Shown in pieces: positions 1-9,152 of a DNA stretch of 46,929 nucleotides (position 1 is the first letter of the stretch; every line of letters begins with the position of its first letter). Position numbers and translations under genes: made by a program. The notes under the pieces were generated by a model. The model saw nothing but the letters and a program-made list of their open reading frames with translations, searched no databases and was not told where the DNA came from. The stretch comes from Acidimicrobiaceae bacterium. Its GTDB lineage: Bacteria > Actinomycetota > Acidimicrobiia > Acidimicrobiales > RAAP-2. The stretch spans positions 1-46,929 of the forward strand of contig PKYK01000050.1 of NCBI GenBank assembly GCA_003133665.1, read 5' to 3'.

Positions 1-1380
1 TTGCAGCTCGATGAGACGCGACCACTCGACGGCGTACTCCATGGGCAACGTCCGCGTGACGGGCTCGATGAAACCGTTCACGATCATGCCCATGGCCTGG
101 ACTTCGGTCAGGCCGCGACTCATCAGGTAGAACAACTGGTCGTCACCGATCTTCGAGACGGTCGCCTCGTGGCCGATGGAGGCGTCCTGCTCGCCCACTT
201 CCATGTAGGGCTTGGTCTCCGAAGTTGACTGCTCATCGAGCAGCAACGCGTCACAGCGAACGAAACTCTTCGCACCGGTGGCGCCCTCCTCCACCTTCAC
301 GAGACCGCGGTAGGTCGTGAGACCGCCGTCTTTCGAGATGGACTTCGACACGATCGTCGAGGTCGTCTCGGGAGCGCAGTGCACCATCTTGGCCCCCGCG
401 TCTTGAATCTGACCCGGACCGGCGTAGGCGACCGACAGCACCTCGCCCGAGGCCTTCGGGCCCATCAGGTAGACCGACGGGTACTTCATGGTGAGACGTG
501 AACCGATGTTGCCGTCGATCCACTCGACGCGCGCCTCGGTTTCGGCGCGGGCGCGCTTCGTCACGAGGTTGTAGACGTTGTTCGACCAGTTCTGGATCGT
601 GGTGTAGGTGATTCGCGAACCCGGCAGAGCCACGAGCTCCACGACGGCCGAGTGCAGGGAGTCGGTCGAGTAGACCGGCGCCGAACAGCCCTCGACGTAG
701 TGGACCTGGGATCCCTCGTCGGCGATGATAAGCGTCCGCTCGAACTGACCCATGTTCTCGGTGTTGATGCGGAAGTAGGCCTGCAGCGGTTGGTCGACGT
801 TCACGCCCGGCGGCACGTAGATGAACGAGCCCCCGCTCCACACGGCCGAGTTCAAAGCGGCGAACTTGTTGTCGTTGGGCGGGATGACCGTGCCGAAGTA
901 CTTGCGCACCAGGTCGGGGTACTCGCGAATGGCGGTGTCCATGTCGCAGAACAGCACGCCCAGGCGCTCCAGGTCCTCGCGGTTGCGGTGGAAGACGACC
1001 TCTGATTCGTACTGTGCGGTGACGCCCGCCAGGTACTTGCGCTCGGCCTCGGGAATGCCGAGGCGCTCGTAGGTGTTCTTGATCGCGTCGGGAAGGTCTT
1101 CCCAGCTGTTGACCTGGTTCTCGGTGGGCTTGATGTAGTAGTAGATGTCGTTGAAGTCGAGGTCGGGCATGCGGTTGGCGAACCAGGGCAGCATCGGCTT
1201 CTTCTCGAAGCGCTTCAGCGCGTTGAGCCGGAAGTCGAGCATCCACTTCTCTTCGTTCTTGATGCCCGACATCTCGCGCACGATGGCTTCGTTGATGCCC
1301 TTCTTGGGTTTGAAGACGGGGATCTGCTCGTCGGACCAACCCAGCTGGTAACGGCTGAAATCCAGATTGTCTATCGCCAC
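1..1380 (-). CDS. sufB: Fe-S cluster assembly protein SufB, C-terminus cut by window edge
   Basis: SufB is the scaffold subunit of the SUF iron-sulfur cluster assembly complex and works with SufC and SufD in the cytosol. The minus-strand frame reads continuously from a GTG at 1378-1380 to the window edge, giving 460 codons. SufB proteins are usually about 470-480 residues, so only about ten C-terminal residues should be missing. Family blocks visible are YYYIKPTE near residue 80, VWSGGSFIYVPPGV, IQNWSNNVYNLVTKR and, near the end, IGHEATVSKIGDDQLFYLMS, which carries the conserved His-Glu pair. The start is supported by AAAGGAG just upstream of the GTG. The next suf gene, usually sufD, would lie beyond base 1. 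The gene diverges from the oligopeptidase gene across an 82-bp gap. Identification is secure; the true stop cannot be seen. Confidence 0.95.
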   Translation of the reverse strand, partial: MAIDNLDFSRYQLGWSDEQIPVFKPKKGINEAIVREMSGIKNEEKWMLDFRLNALKRFEKKPMLPWFANRMPDLDFNDIYYYIKPTENQVNSWEDLPDAIKNTYERLGIPEAERKYLAGVTAQYESEVVFHRNREDLERLGVLFCDMDTAIREYPDLVRKYFGTVIPPNDNKFAALNSAVWSGGSFIYVPPGVNVDQPLQAYFRINTENMGQFERTLIIADEGSQVHYVEGCSAPVYSTDSLHSAVVELVALPGSRITYTTIQNWSNNVYNLVTKRARAETEARVEWIDGNIGSRLTMKYPSVYLMGPKASGEVLSVAYAGPGQIQDAGAKMVHCAPETTSTIVSKSISKDGGLTTYRGLVKVEEGATGAKSFVRCDALLLDEQSTSETKPYMEVGEQDASIGHEATVSKIGDDQLFYLMSRGLTEVQAMGMIVNGFIEPVTRTLPMEYAVEWSRLIELQ

Positions 1381-1462
1381 GTTGCTCCTTTGGGATTAAC
1401 CCTATGCCCATAGTAGTAACTCCCGGGACCGGTATGTCCGCAATTGCTGGCAAAGTAGAGCG

Positions 1463-3628
1463 GTGCCCATTCCCCCCACCGTTCCCCAGCGATCCCACTC
1501 CATCACCCGCCACGGCGACACCCGTGTCGACCCCTACTACTGGCTGATGGACCGCCAGAACGAGGAGGTCATCGCCCACCTGCGGGCCGAGAACGACTAC
1601 CTGGCCCGGGAACTCGCCCACCTGAAGCCCCTCGAGGAGGAGCTCTTCGAGGAGATCAAGAGCCGAATCGAGGAGACCGACATCTCGGTGCCGGTGCGGC
1701 GCAAGGCCTGGTGGTACTTCGATCGCACGCGCGAGGGCCTGAACTACCCCATCAGCTGTCGGGTCCCGGCGATCGGCGACGACCTCACGCCGCCGGTGAT
1801 CGACCCGGCGAGCACCCTGCCCGGCGAGCAGGTCATCCTGGACGAGAACCTCGAGGCCGAGGGCCACGACTTCCTCTCCGTGGGCATCCTGGCGGTCAGC
1901 CCCGACGACACGTGGGTCGTCGTCGGCACCGATTTCGAGGGCGGCGAGCGACACCACGTCACGGTCCGGCCCCTCGCCGGACAGGCGCCGCTCGACGACC
2001 AGATCGACGACGTGTACTACGGCTTCGCCTGGGCGACCGACAGCCGGCATTTCTTCTACACGCGCGTCGACGAAGCGATGCGCCCGTGGCAGCTCTGGCG
2101 CCACGAGCTCGCCACCCCGTCGAGCACCGACGTGCTGGTCTACCAGGAGGACGACGCGCAGTACAGCGTGTCGGTCGGGCGCAGTCGCGACGACGCCGTG
2201 ATCGCCGTGCTCGTCGGCTCGTCCACGACCACCGAGGTGCGCTACCTGCCCGCCGACCGGCCGACGAGCCCGCTGCAACTGCTCGAGGCCCGTCGACTCG
2301 GCGTCGAGTACGGCGTCGAGCACTACACCGATCACGAGGGGCGCGGTTGGTGGTTGAAGATCACCAACGAGAACGCCCTCGACTTTCGTCTCCTGGCCCG
2401 GCCCGTCACCGGCGCGCAGTGGCGCCAGCTCATCGCGGAGCGTCCGGGCAGTCGTCTCGACGGGGTCGACGCCTTCGCCGACTTCCTCGCCATCAGCGAA
2501 CGCCACGACGGCTGCGCGGCCGTGCGCATCGCCCCCACGCTGCCGGGCGACGACCCCTTCGGCAATGATCTGCTCGAGCGATCCCGGTTCGTCGACGGTG
2601 ACGCCAGTCCGAGCACGGTGTCGCTGTCGGCCAATCCGAACTTCGCCACGCCCCAGCTGCGGGTCTCGATCACGTCGCTGGTCACGCCACGCCTCGTCGC
2701 CGACGTCGTGGTCGCCACCGGTGAAGTCATCGTGCGCAAGCAGCAGAAGGTCCTCGGGGGCTACGACGCCGCGAACTACGTCACCGGCCGGCTCTGGGTC
2801 ACCGCCAGCGACGGGTACCGCATCCCGGTGTCGGTCGTCGCTCGAAGGGACGTGGTGAACGTCGGCGCGAACGGCGAGCTCGCGGCGGCGAAGCCGTCGC
2901 CGTTCCTGCTCTACGGCTACGGCAGCTACGAAATCTCGATCGACCCGTCGTTCTCGTCGCTGCAGCTCTCGCTGCTCGATCGGGGCATCGTCTTCGCGAT
3001 CGCCCACGTGCGCGGCGGGGGCGAGATGGGTCGATCGTGGTACGAGATGGGCAAGCTGGCCCAGAAGCCGACGTCATTCAGTGACTTCGTGACCGTGGGG
3101 CGCGCGCTCGTCAACGAGGGCTGGACCACGCCCGAGCAGCTCGCGGCCCGCGGCGGCTCGGCCGGGGGTCTCTTGATGGGCGCGGTCATGAACCTCGCGC
3201 CCGAACTCTTCCACTGCGTCGTCGCGGAGGTCCCCTTCGTCGACGCGCTCACCACGATGCTCGACGCGTCGTTGCCGCTCACCATCGGCGAGTGGGAGGA
3301 GTGGGGGAATCCCGACGCCAGCGCGACGGCCTACCGGACCATGAAGAGCTACTCGCCCTACGACAACGTGCGCGCCACCAACGACGACGGCTCGCCACGG
3401 ACCTACCCGCACCTCTACGCCGTGGCCGGGCTCAACGACCCCCGCGTCGGGTTCTGGGAGCCCGCGAAGTGGGTGCTGAGGCTGCGCGACACCAACGCGG
3501 CCAACGTCGCGTACCTGAAGTCCGATCTGGAATCGGGCCACGGTGGTCCTTCGGGGCGCTACGACTCGTGGCGCGAAGAGGCCCAGGTGCTGTCCTTCGT
3601 GATCAGCGAGATCAGCCCGCCGCGCTAG
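1463..3628 (+). CDS. ptrB: Oligopeptidase B (S9A serine peptidase)
   Basis: A 721-residue prolyl-oligopeptidase-family enzyme that most resembles oligopeptidase B, a cytosolic peptidase cleaving short peptides after basic residues. The N-terminus HGDTRVDPYYWLMD is the classic family opening. A beta-propeller region follows, then the alpha/beta-hydrolase domain. The catalytic triad can be placed at Ser566 (RGGSAGGLLMG), Asp659 (GLNDPRVGFWEPAKW) and His693 (ESGHGGPSGR). Their spacing is close to that of the E. coli enzyme. No signal peptide is present, and the length is normal for the family. The start is a GTG; no strong ribosome-binding site precedes it. The 3' end overlaps the convergent membrane-protein gene by 17 bp. 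Basic-residue specificity is inferred from family resemblance. Confidence 0.92.
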   Translation: MPIPPTVPQRSHSITRHGDTRVDPYYWLMDRQNEEVIAHLRAENDYLARELAHLKPLEEELFEEIKSRIEETDISVPVRRKAWWYFDRTREGLNYPISCRVPAIGDDLTPPVIDPASTLPGEQVILDENLEAEGHDFLSVGILAVSPDDTWVVVGTDFEGGERHHVTVRPLAGQAPLDDQIDDVYYGFAWATDSRHFFYTRVDEAMRPWQLWRHELATPSSTDVLVYQEDDAQYSVSVGRSRDDAVIAVLVGSSTTTEVRYLPADRPTSPLQLLEARRLGVEYGVEHYTDHEGRGWWLKITNENALDFRLLARPVTGAQWRQLIAERPGSRLDGVDAFADFLAISERHDGCAAVRIAPTLPGDDPFGNDLLERSRFVDGDASPSTVSLSANPNFATPQLRVSITSLVTPRLVADVVVATGEVIVRKQQKVLGGYDAANYVTGRLWVTASDGYRIPVSVVARRDVVNVGANGELAAAKPSPFLLYGYGSYEISIDPSFSSLQLSLLDRGIVFAIAHVRGGGEMGRSWYEMGKLAQKPTSFSDFVTVGRALVNEGWTTPEQLAARGGSAGGLLMGAVMNLAPELFHCVVAEVPFVDALTTMLDASLPLTIGEWEEWGNPDASATAYRTMKSYSPYDNVRATNDDGSPRTYPHLYAVAGLNDPRVGFWEPAKWVLRLRDTNAANVAYLKSDLESGHGGPSGRYDSWREEAQVLSFVISEISPPR

Positions 3629-4460
3629 TGCTGGGCGTGAAGATCAACGTCAGCGGCGCGGACAGCGGCGTCGGGAAGTTCACCGAACTGCCGCCCACGG
3701 TGACGGTGGCGTTCCTCGGCGAGCCGAGCGTGATCTGCGAGACGCCGGTCATCGCCAGCGAATAGCTCTGGCCCTGCGCCACCGTGCCCTGGTACTCGAG
3801 GGTGTTGTTCGGGCCCATCCGGTAGACGGTCCACACGGCTCCGGCCGCGCCGCTGACCGTGACCCGGTACTTGTTCGCGGGCACGCTGTAGGAGGCGGTC
3901 TTGGCGCTGGCGGACGTGGCGGTGGCGGTGAACGACGAGGGCCACGCAACCGTCGTGGTCGTCGTTGACGACGACGCCACCGTGGTCGTCGTGGTGGTCG
4001 CGCTCTTCGGTGCGTGCGAGTGATGATGCTGCACGTAGTAGCCAATGGAACCAATGATGAGGATGGCGACGATCAGGATGACGCCGACCCGAGAGCCCGA
4101 ACCCGAGAATGGCGACCGGTGGGCCGAACGCGACAGGGCCCACCTCGCGTCGTGACGGGCGGCCGCCAACGCGCTCTCGTCGATCGGTGGCAGCTGCGCC
4201 TCGCTGAACACGTACTCGTGCTCGGGCTCGAGGCGGGGGCGTGGCGGCTCGGGACGGGCGGCCAGCGGAACCTCGCTGTCGAGGAGCCGAAAGCCCTTGG
4301 ACGGCGTGTAGGGCGACGGCGGAGGAGCGAGCAGCCGGCGGTCGACGCGCTGGAAACGTTGGCGCTGTTCGTCGCGGCGGAGCTTTCGCATCCGCAGCAC
4401 CGAGACGGCCAGGGCCGCCACGATGACGATCGCCAGCACGATTTTGATCGCCAGGGTCAT
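3612..4460 (-). CDS. Membrane protein with RodZ-like C-terminal domain (DUF4115-like)
   Basis: 282 residues. A hydrophobic segment at about 4-22 is followed by a basic and proline-rich region, then a second hydrophobic segment at about 124-142. After a low-complexity Thr/Ser linker (about 154-172), a beta-rich domain occupies about 195-275. That domain aligns by eye with the extracytoplasmic domain of RodZ: aromatic-rich first strands (VWTVYRM), then EYQGTVAQGQSYSL, ITLGSPRNATVTVGG and VNFP. RodZ normally carries an N-terminal helix-turn-helix that binds MreB; here there is none, and a membrane helix takes its place. A role in envelope or cell-shape biology is only inferred. It is likely transcribed with or near the flavin reductase gene upstream (72-bp gap) and converges on ptrB. 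Confidence 0.7.
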   Translation of the reverse strand: MTLAIKIVLAIVIVAALAVSVLRMRKLRRDEQRQRFQRVDRRLLAPPPSPYTPSKGFRLLDSEVPLAARPEPPRPRLEPEHEYVFSEAQLPPIDESALAAARHDARWALSRSAHRSPFSGSGSRVGVILIVAILIIGSIGYYVQHHHSHAPKSATTTTTTVASSSTTTTTVAWPSSFTATATSASAKTASYSVPANKYRVTVSGAAGAVWTVYRMGPNNTLEYQGTVAQGQSYSLAMTGVSQITLGSPRNATVTVGGSSVNFPTPLSAPLTLIFTPSTSAAG

Positions 4461-4532
4461 CGGCGCCCCGTCAAAGAGCCCATCGACCGGGCCGGTTTGG
4501 TCACGTATCGAAGCGTAGTGAAGCGAACCCGT

Positions 4533-5006
4533 CTAGGCGAGACAGCCGAATCCCCCGCGGTAGTAGAGCAGAGGTCGCCCGGGGTGGGCGGACGCGAAGT
4601 CCACCGCCACCACGGCAATATCGTGATCGCCGTGAGTGGTCACACTCAGCAGAAGCCCCTCGAGATGCGCGAGCGCACCTTCGAGCAGCGGCGAGCCGTG
4701 GGGCGCCCCCGACCAGCCGACACCCTCGAACTTGTCGACCCCACTGGTCGCGAAGACCCGGGCCAGGGTCTCCTGGCCGTCGGACAGCACGTTGATGCCC
4801 ACGTAGCCGGTCGGACGCACGCGCGCCCAGGACTGGCCGACGTTGCTCGCCGCGAAGGACACGAGTATCGGCTCGAGTGACAGTGAGCCGAAGGTCTGGC
4901 TCGTGAAACCGGCCGGACCGTCGGGGGTCTGGGCCGTGACGACCACTACTCCGGTGGCGAAGTGGCCGACCACCTCTTTGAAGTGCGCAATCTCGAGAGA
5001 ACTCAC
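4533..5006 (-). CDS. Flavin reductase-like FMN-binding protein
   Basis: 157 residues forming a single flavin reductase-like (HpaC/RutF type) domain. The N-terminal block VVGHFATGVVVVTAQTPDGPAGFTS and the following SLSLEPILVSFAASN are typical of these FMN-binding split-barrel proteins. GDHDIAVVAVD and the final PLLYYRGGFG match the C-terminal signature. Such enzymes reduce free FMN or FAD with NAD(P)H, usually to feed a partner monooxygenase. No monooxygenase is encoded nearby, so the partner is unknown. The assigned start is a GTG with a weak ribosome-binding site. The gene sits between two minus-strand membrane-protein genes. Confidence 0.85.
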   Translation of the reverse strand: MSSLEIAHFKEVVGHFATGVVVVTAQTPDGPAGFTSQTFGSLSLEPILVSFAASNVGQSWARVRPTGYVGINVLSDGQETLARVFATSGVDKFEGVGWSGAPHGSPLLEGALAHLEGLLLSVTTHGDHDIAVVAVDFASAHPGRPLLYYRGGFGCLA

Positions 5007-5055
5007 GTCGCCGACACTACCGGTCGCACCTCACTGTCGTGATGGCGATGACGGC

Positions 5056-5550
5056 CTACGCCTGCCGGTCGTCGATCTCGCCGACCCGGCTGCCGCACGA
5101 CGTGCAGTATCGGTCCGTTCGGCCAAGAGCCGTTGCGCAGATCGGACACCGGCCTCGCTTATCCGTGCGCAACGAAATGAACAACACGACCATCGCGACA
5201 GCGATGAACGCCAGCCCGGCGCCGAACCACGGCCAGGGACTCCACTCTTGGGTGCAGCTCTGTCCGGATCCATAGGCGTTGTGGGTCGACGCGCAGACCA
5301 TGCCCGGGCCGCCACGGTTGAGGTACGCGACGTAGAAGAGGGGAAGCCCCAGCCCACCGAAGAGTCCCGGGAGGCCGCGCCTCGAGCGCGGTCGGCGCGA
5401 CAACAGCAGCGTGCCGACGACCGCGAAGGGGATGAAGAAGATGCCAATCGTGAGGGCTCCGAGCACGACCATTGTGAAGCAGGCTCCGACGAGCATCCAC
5501 GATACGAAGTAAAACCACGTCCAGCGATCGGTAACGGTGGCCGGATCCAT
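5056..5550 (-). CDS. Small membrane protein with C-terminal zinc ribbon
   Basis: 164 residues, not recognised as a named family. Hydrophobic segments lie at about 12-50 (probably two helices), 62-77 and 109-127. The stretch between the last two contains two cysteines (positions 86 and 99) and could be an extracytoplasmic loop. The soluble C-terminus carries CPIC at 135-138 and CTSC at 149-152, a four-cysteine zinc-ribbon arrangement common in small actinobacterial membrane proteins. The gene is 49 bp upstream of the flavin reductase gene on the same strand. No clear ribosome-binding site precedes the ATG. Function is unknown. Confidence 0.7.
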   Translation of the reverse strand: MDPATVTDRWTWFYFVSWMLVGACFTMVVLGALTIGIFFIPFAVVGTLLLSRRPRSRRGLPGLFGGLGLPLFYVAYLNRGGPGMVCASTHNAYGSGQSCTQEWSPWPWFGAGLAFIAVAMVVLFISLRTDKRGRCPICATALGRTDRYCTSCGSRVGEIDDRQA

Positions 5551-5671
5551 TAGCCGGTGTACCCACTTGCACGTCTCGATGTCACCGTGTCCGGCATCCC
5601 TGCGATGCAGGGGCGCCCACGGCCGCGCCCGTGGCTCACGCGGCGTCCAAGTTCGACACGACTATTCACTC

Positions 5672-6760
5672 TCAGTAGTTCACGCTGAACGTGCGATTGG
5701 GTCCGTCAACGGTGACCAGTCCCCCGTACGGAATGACGTACTGGGGATCGGTGTGTCCGAAGTCCGGCCCGCACAACACCACGGCGTGCGGGTTGTAGGC
5801 CTCGACCGCGCGCAGCACCGCGTCGTAGTGGGCCTCTCGAAACCGTTCTCGCTCCGGCGCAGCGAGCGGCTGTTCACGGTTCCAGGCCTTCGGCTTGGCG
5901 TACACGATCGCCGGGAACTGCTCGAGCAGTCCGCGTTCGCCGACGTTGCGCAGCATCCGAAACACCTCATCGGCTGACGGCATGTCCTCAGAGGTCTCGA
6001 GCATCAGCACGCATCCGGCGTACTCCTCGTTGGGACGGATCCACCGGTTGGCGGCGAGGTTCCAGTGGAGGATCTCCAGGTTGCCGCCCCACGTCGGACC
6101 GGTGATGCGCGACGTGGCGTCGTGCCACCGCCAGGCGGTCTCCGGCGTCGTCGCCAGCGGCGCGTCGAGTGTTCGAAGGTCGGACCAGTCCGCGTGAAGA
6201 TCGGTGAACTCATCCACCGGTCTCACCTCGTAGGTGTCGTTACTGAAGAGGGCTCGGCGAAGCGACTCCATCGTCACGGGGTGGAGTCCCCCGGGCCGGA
6301 CGAGATGAACCATCGTCGAACCCCCGTGGTAGCCCACGACGCCGTTGGTCCAGAGCCAGTTGAGCAGGTTCGTGTTGTCGCTGTAACCGAAGAAGGGCTT
6401 GGGATTGGCGATGACCACCTCGGGGTCGAGATACGGCAGGACCGTTATCTGGTCGGAGCCGCCGATGGTGGCGAGCACGGCCCTGATCGTGGAATCGGCG
6501 AACGCGGCCATGAGGTCCTTCGCCCGAGCCTCGGGAGAAGCGCCAATCATTCGCGTCGTCGGGTACTCGACCGGTACGAGACCGAGCTCGTCGCGCACGA
6601 CCTTCATGCCCCTCTCGTGCACCTCGGGGAAGATGCCCGGACCGGCCCACGACGGTGAGACAATCGCGACCCGGTCGCCCGGTTGCACTTTGGGTGGTGC
6701 GCGAAACTCCCTTCGTGGTGCCGCACCAGGTGTACCTGTGCTCTGTGGCCGCTCTTCCAT
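5672..6760 (-). CDS. S66-family peptidase (LD-carboxypeptidase / MccF-like)
   Basis: 362 residues of the S66 serine peptidase family, which includes the murein-recycling LD-carboxypeptidase LdcA and the microcin-C7 immunity peptidase MccF. The Ser-Glu-His triad can be placed at Ser127 (FFGYSDNTNLL), Glu255 (VLMLETSEDMPS) and His336 (DFGHTDPQYVIPYGG). The opening GDRVAIVSPS and the ATIGGSDQ block are also diagnostic. The length and the GYHGGSTM and LEILHWN blocks fit the MccF-like subgroup better than the shorter LdcA. Substrates could be cytosolic murein peptides or amino-acid-nucleotide conjugates; the sequence does not decide. The gene is transcribed away from the ABC-F gene across a 121-bp gap. 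No strong ribosome-binding site is visible before the ATG. Confidence 0.88.
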   Translation of the reverse strand: MEERPQSTGTPGAAPRREFRAPPKVQPGDRVAIVSPSWAGPGIFPEVHERGMKVVRDELGLVPVEYPTTRMIGASPEARAKDLMAAFADSTIRAVLATIGGSDQITVLPYLDPEVVIANPKPFFGYSDNTNLLNWLWTNGVVGYHGGSTMVHLVRPGGLHPVTMESLRRALFSNDTYEVRPVDEFTDLHADWSDLRTLDAPLATTPETAWRWHDATSRITGPTWGGNLEILHWNLAANRWIRPNEEYAGCVLMLETSEDMPSADEVFRMLRNVGERGLLEQFPAIVYAKPKAWNREQPLAAPERERFREAHYDAVLRAVEAYNPHAVVLCGPDFGHTDPQYVIPYGGLVTVDGPNRTFSVNY

Positions 6761-6881
6761 AGGGACAAGTGTCGCACCTCGACCTTCACCACTCCCGTTT
6801 GGTCCCGTACTACTATCGGCCCGTGCGCTAATTGCTGATTTTTCCTGTTCGAACTTTGTCCCTCGATCTTGGAGATTTCAG

Positions 6882-8558
6882 ATGCCTGCGCCGCACCCTT
6901 CGCCTCGCTCCTCCACCACGGCCGCGGTTCTTGCTGCGCGAAAGTTGACCCACGACCGCGGTGGGCGGCGGGTCCTGAACGACGTCTCTTTCACGGTGGG
7001 TCCGCAGAGTTGTGTGGGCGTCATCGGTCCCAATGGCGTGGGCAAATCGACGCTGCTGCAGCTGCTCGCCGGCTGGGAAACGCCCGATGGTGGATCGATC
7101 ACGCTTGACCCGCCCGGGGCGACCGTGGGCTACCTGGCGCAAGAGCACGAATGGCGTCCCGACGAGACGGTGCGAACCGCCCTGGAACGGCACACCGGGG
7201 TCCTGGACGCCGAAGCGGAGCTCATCGCGGCGGCGGCCGAACTGGCGTCGAACTCCCCGCGGGCCAACGACCGCTACGAACGGGCGTACGCCCGGTTCGA
7301 ATCGCTCGGAGCCGGAAGCTTCGACGCCCGGATGGCGTCGTTGCTCGACGAGTTCGGCGTTGGCGCCGCGTTCGCCGATGCGGCGACGTCGATGCTCTCG
7401 GGTGGACAGGAGGCCAAGGTCGCGCTGGCGGGCATCGAGTTGTCACGATTCGACATCGTCCTGCTCGATGAGCCGACCAACGATCTGGATTTCGCCGGTC
7501 TCCAGCGTCTCGAACGGTGGGTGCGGACGCGCGAAGGCGGCACGGTGATCGTGTCGCACGACCGGGCCTTTCTCGAGCGGACGGTGACGACCGTTCTCGA
7601 GCTCGACGAACACAGCCGCACGGCCCGTGAGTTCGGTGGCGGGTGGACCGGCTACCAGGCGGAGCGGGCCAACGCGCATCGCCTCGCCCAAGAGGCATTT
7701 GAGGAGTACCGGCAGCGGCGCGAGCAGCTCGCCAACCGGGCCAACCGCCAGCGCCAATGGGCAGTCGACGGCGTGCGCAAGGAGATCAAGAACCCCCGCG
7801 ACCACGACACGGCCCAGCGGGACTTTCGAATCAACCGGACCGAGAACCTTGCCCACAAGGCGCGCCAGACCGAGCGGGAGCTCGAGAATCTCGCGGTGGT
7901 GGAGAAACCCTTCGAGGGGTGGGACCTGCGGTTCTCCATCAACGAGACGAAACGCGCCGGCGACGTCGTCGTGAAACTGCGCGACGTCGTCGTGGATCGT
8001 TCGACGTTCCGACTCGGTCCGATCGATCTGGAGATCGGCTGGGGCGACAGGGTGGCGCTCACCGGTGCCAACGGTTCGGGGAAGTCGACGCTCGTCGGCG
8101 CGATGCTCGGAACGTTGGCAGTTACGAGCGGCGAACGGTGGACCGGTCCGAGCGTCGTGACCGGCGTGCTCGGCCAGGACCGGCGGGCGCTGAGCGGCGA
8201 GCACGACCTGGTCCAGTACGTGGGCAGTCGCACCGGGCTCTCGCTCTCGGCGACGCGAACGTTGCTGGCGAAGTTCGGCCTGGGAGCGGGCCAGGTGACG
8301 CGCTCGGCCCGACTGCTGTCGCCCGGCGAGCGAACCCGCGCGGAGCTCGCCGTCTTCCAGGCGCGAGGCGTGAACCTTCTCGTGCTCGACGAACCGACGA
8401 ACCACCTCGACCTGCCGGCCATCGAGCAGCTCGAGAGCGCGCTTCGAGGATTCTCCGGGACGTTGTTGCTGGTCTCGCACGACCGCCGTCTGCTCGACGC
8501 CGTGGCGATCACCCGCACGATTGAACTGGATAACGGCCGGGCGTTAGAGAAACGTTGA
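6882..8558 (+). CDS. ABC-F family ATPase (ribosome-associated type)
   Basis: 558 residues with two ABC ATPase domains and no membrane segments. The first Walker A is GPNGVGKST (49-57), with signature MLSGGQEAKVALA and Walker B LLDEPTNDLDF. The second is GANGSGKST (395-403), with the variant signature LLSPGERTRAELA and VLDEPTNHLDL. The charged linker between them, rich in Arg, Glu and Gln, matches the P-site tRNA interaction motif region of ABC-F proteins. Members either tune translation (EttA-like) or protect ribosomes from antibiotics; the sequence alone does not decide. The frame stays open far upstream, but ATG 6882 has GGAG about 7 bases ahead and starts just before the first ABC domain. 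No transporter partner is adjacent. Confidence 0.85.
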   Translation: MPAPHPSPRSSTTAAVLAARKLTHDRGGRRVLNDVSFTVGPQSCVGVIGPNGVGKSTLLQLLAGWETPDGGSITLDPPGATVGYLAQEHEWRPDETVRTALERHTGVLDAEAELIAAAAELASNSPRANDRYERAYARFESLGAGSFDARMASLLDEFGVGAAFADAATSMLSGGQEAKVALAGIELSRFDIVLLDEPTNDLDFAGLQRLERWVRTREGGTVIVSHDRAFLERTVTTVLELDEHSRTAREFGGGWTGYQAERANAHRLAQEAFEEYRQRREQLANRANRQRQWAVDGVRKEIKNPRDHDTAQRDFRINRTENLAHKARQTERELENLAVVEKPFEGWDLRFSINETKRAGDVVVKLRDVVVDRSTFRLGPIDLEIGWGDRVALTGANGSGKSTLVGAMLGTLAVTSGERWTGPSVVTGVLGQDRRALSGEHDLVQYVGSRTGLSLSATRTLLAKFGLGAGQVTRSARLLSPGERTRAELAVFQARGVNLLVLDEPTNHLDLPAIEQLESALRGFSGTLLLVSHDRRLLDAVAITRTIELDNGRALEKR

Positions 8559-8675
8559 TGCAGACGAGCTGCCTTTCGAATGGATGCTCGCCCATTCTCT
8601 CTTGGCACTCAGGCCAAACAAGAACACCCGAGAGGGATCTGGACGTGACGGAGATTGGAGCGATGAGAGGTCGAA

Positions 8676-8718
8676 CCCCGCGAGCAGTCCTTTGACGACC
8701 CCGTCGGTGTCCGCGGGG
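8676..8718 (-). terminator. GC-rich hairpin downstream of the eRF1-like gene
   Basis: CCCCGCG at 8676-8682 pairs perfectly with CGCGGGG at 8712-8718 around a 29-nt loop that holds a smaller GAC/GTC pairing. It begins 12 bases beyond the stop of the minus-strand gene at 8730. No U-tract follows, so an intrinsic terminator role is only possible. Confidence 0.3.
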
Positions 8719-8729
8719 CCCAAGATCAC

Positions 8730-9152
8730 CTAGAGGTACTCCCGGTACTCCTCGAACCAGTCGCGCACCAGCGCCAGGATCTGGTTCTCGGTGAGCGCCT
8801 CGAGGTCGCTGTCCATCGCGCCGACGACTTTCTCGGCGACGTCGGGATGCTTGCGCTCCCAGTACTGGGTGAGACGGAGCATCTCGTTGGCCTTGCCCTT
8901 GCCGTGGCCGATCAACAAGATCTCCGCAGCCGGGCCGACCGCAGCGGTAATCGACTCGTAGAAATCCGGAAGGTCGTGATCGGTGTCGTGTCCAAGATGG
9001 TGCTGAGCCTCACGGACGTGATGATGACGCAATATCTCGTTCGGTCGGCGAATAGTCTCCGGCTTGGCACCCGGTCCAACGCCGGTGGTCCACAGTCGCG
9101 CCTCATCGCGCATGATCGCTACCACCACTAGTCCAATTTCAGATTCGCTCAT
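8730..9152 (-). CDS. eRF1-like (baeRF / 'translational machinery protein') small protein
   Basis: 140 residues. The C-terminal half reads AEILLIGHGKGKANEML, then a block of the form ERKHPDVAEKVVG, then a terminal helix with RDWFEE. This is the layout of the bacterial proteins related to the archaeo-eukaryotic release factor fold and often annotated as translational machinery or host-attachment proteins. The N-terminus MSESEIGLVVVAIMRDEARLW is a matching first strand with a short connector. The start is fixed by a strong AGGAGG 8 bases upstream of ATG 9152; a 27-codon upstream extension in frame is therefore unlikely to be translated. Function in this family is largely unknown. The gene is convergent with the ABC-F gene, another ribosome-related product, with a 171-bp gap between their stops. 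Confidence 0.65.
   Translation of the reverse strand: MSESEIGLVVVAIMRDEARLWTTGVGPGAKPETIRRPNEILRHHHVREAQHHLGHDTDHDLPDFYESITAAVGPAAEILLIGHGKGKANEMLRLTQYWERKHPDVAEKVVGAMDSDLEALTENQILALVRDWFEEYREYL

Noticed and set aside
251..3007. A 918-codon minus-strand open frame
   Set aside because: It overlaps sufB out of frame and lies antisense to most of ptrB. Its composition is Arg/Gly/Asp/Val-rich with no motifs, as expected for an antisense frame in GC-rich DNA.
7443..8480. Long antisense frames within the ABC-F gene
   Set aside because: They have no motifs, and the sense frame has full double-ABC signatures.
8544..8729. Minus-strand frame beginning with ILGPADTD just after the eRF1-like stop, resembling that family's loop
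   Set aside because: The upstream protein already has the complete C-terminal fold. The rest of the frame lacks family motifs and runs into the end of the ABC-F gene; resemblance is probably chance.
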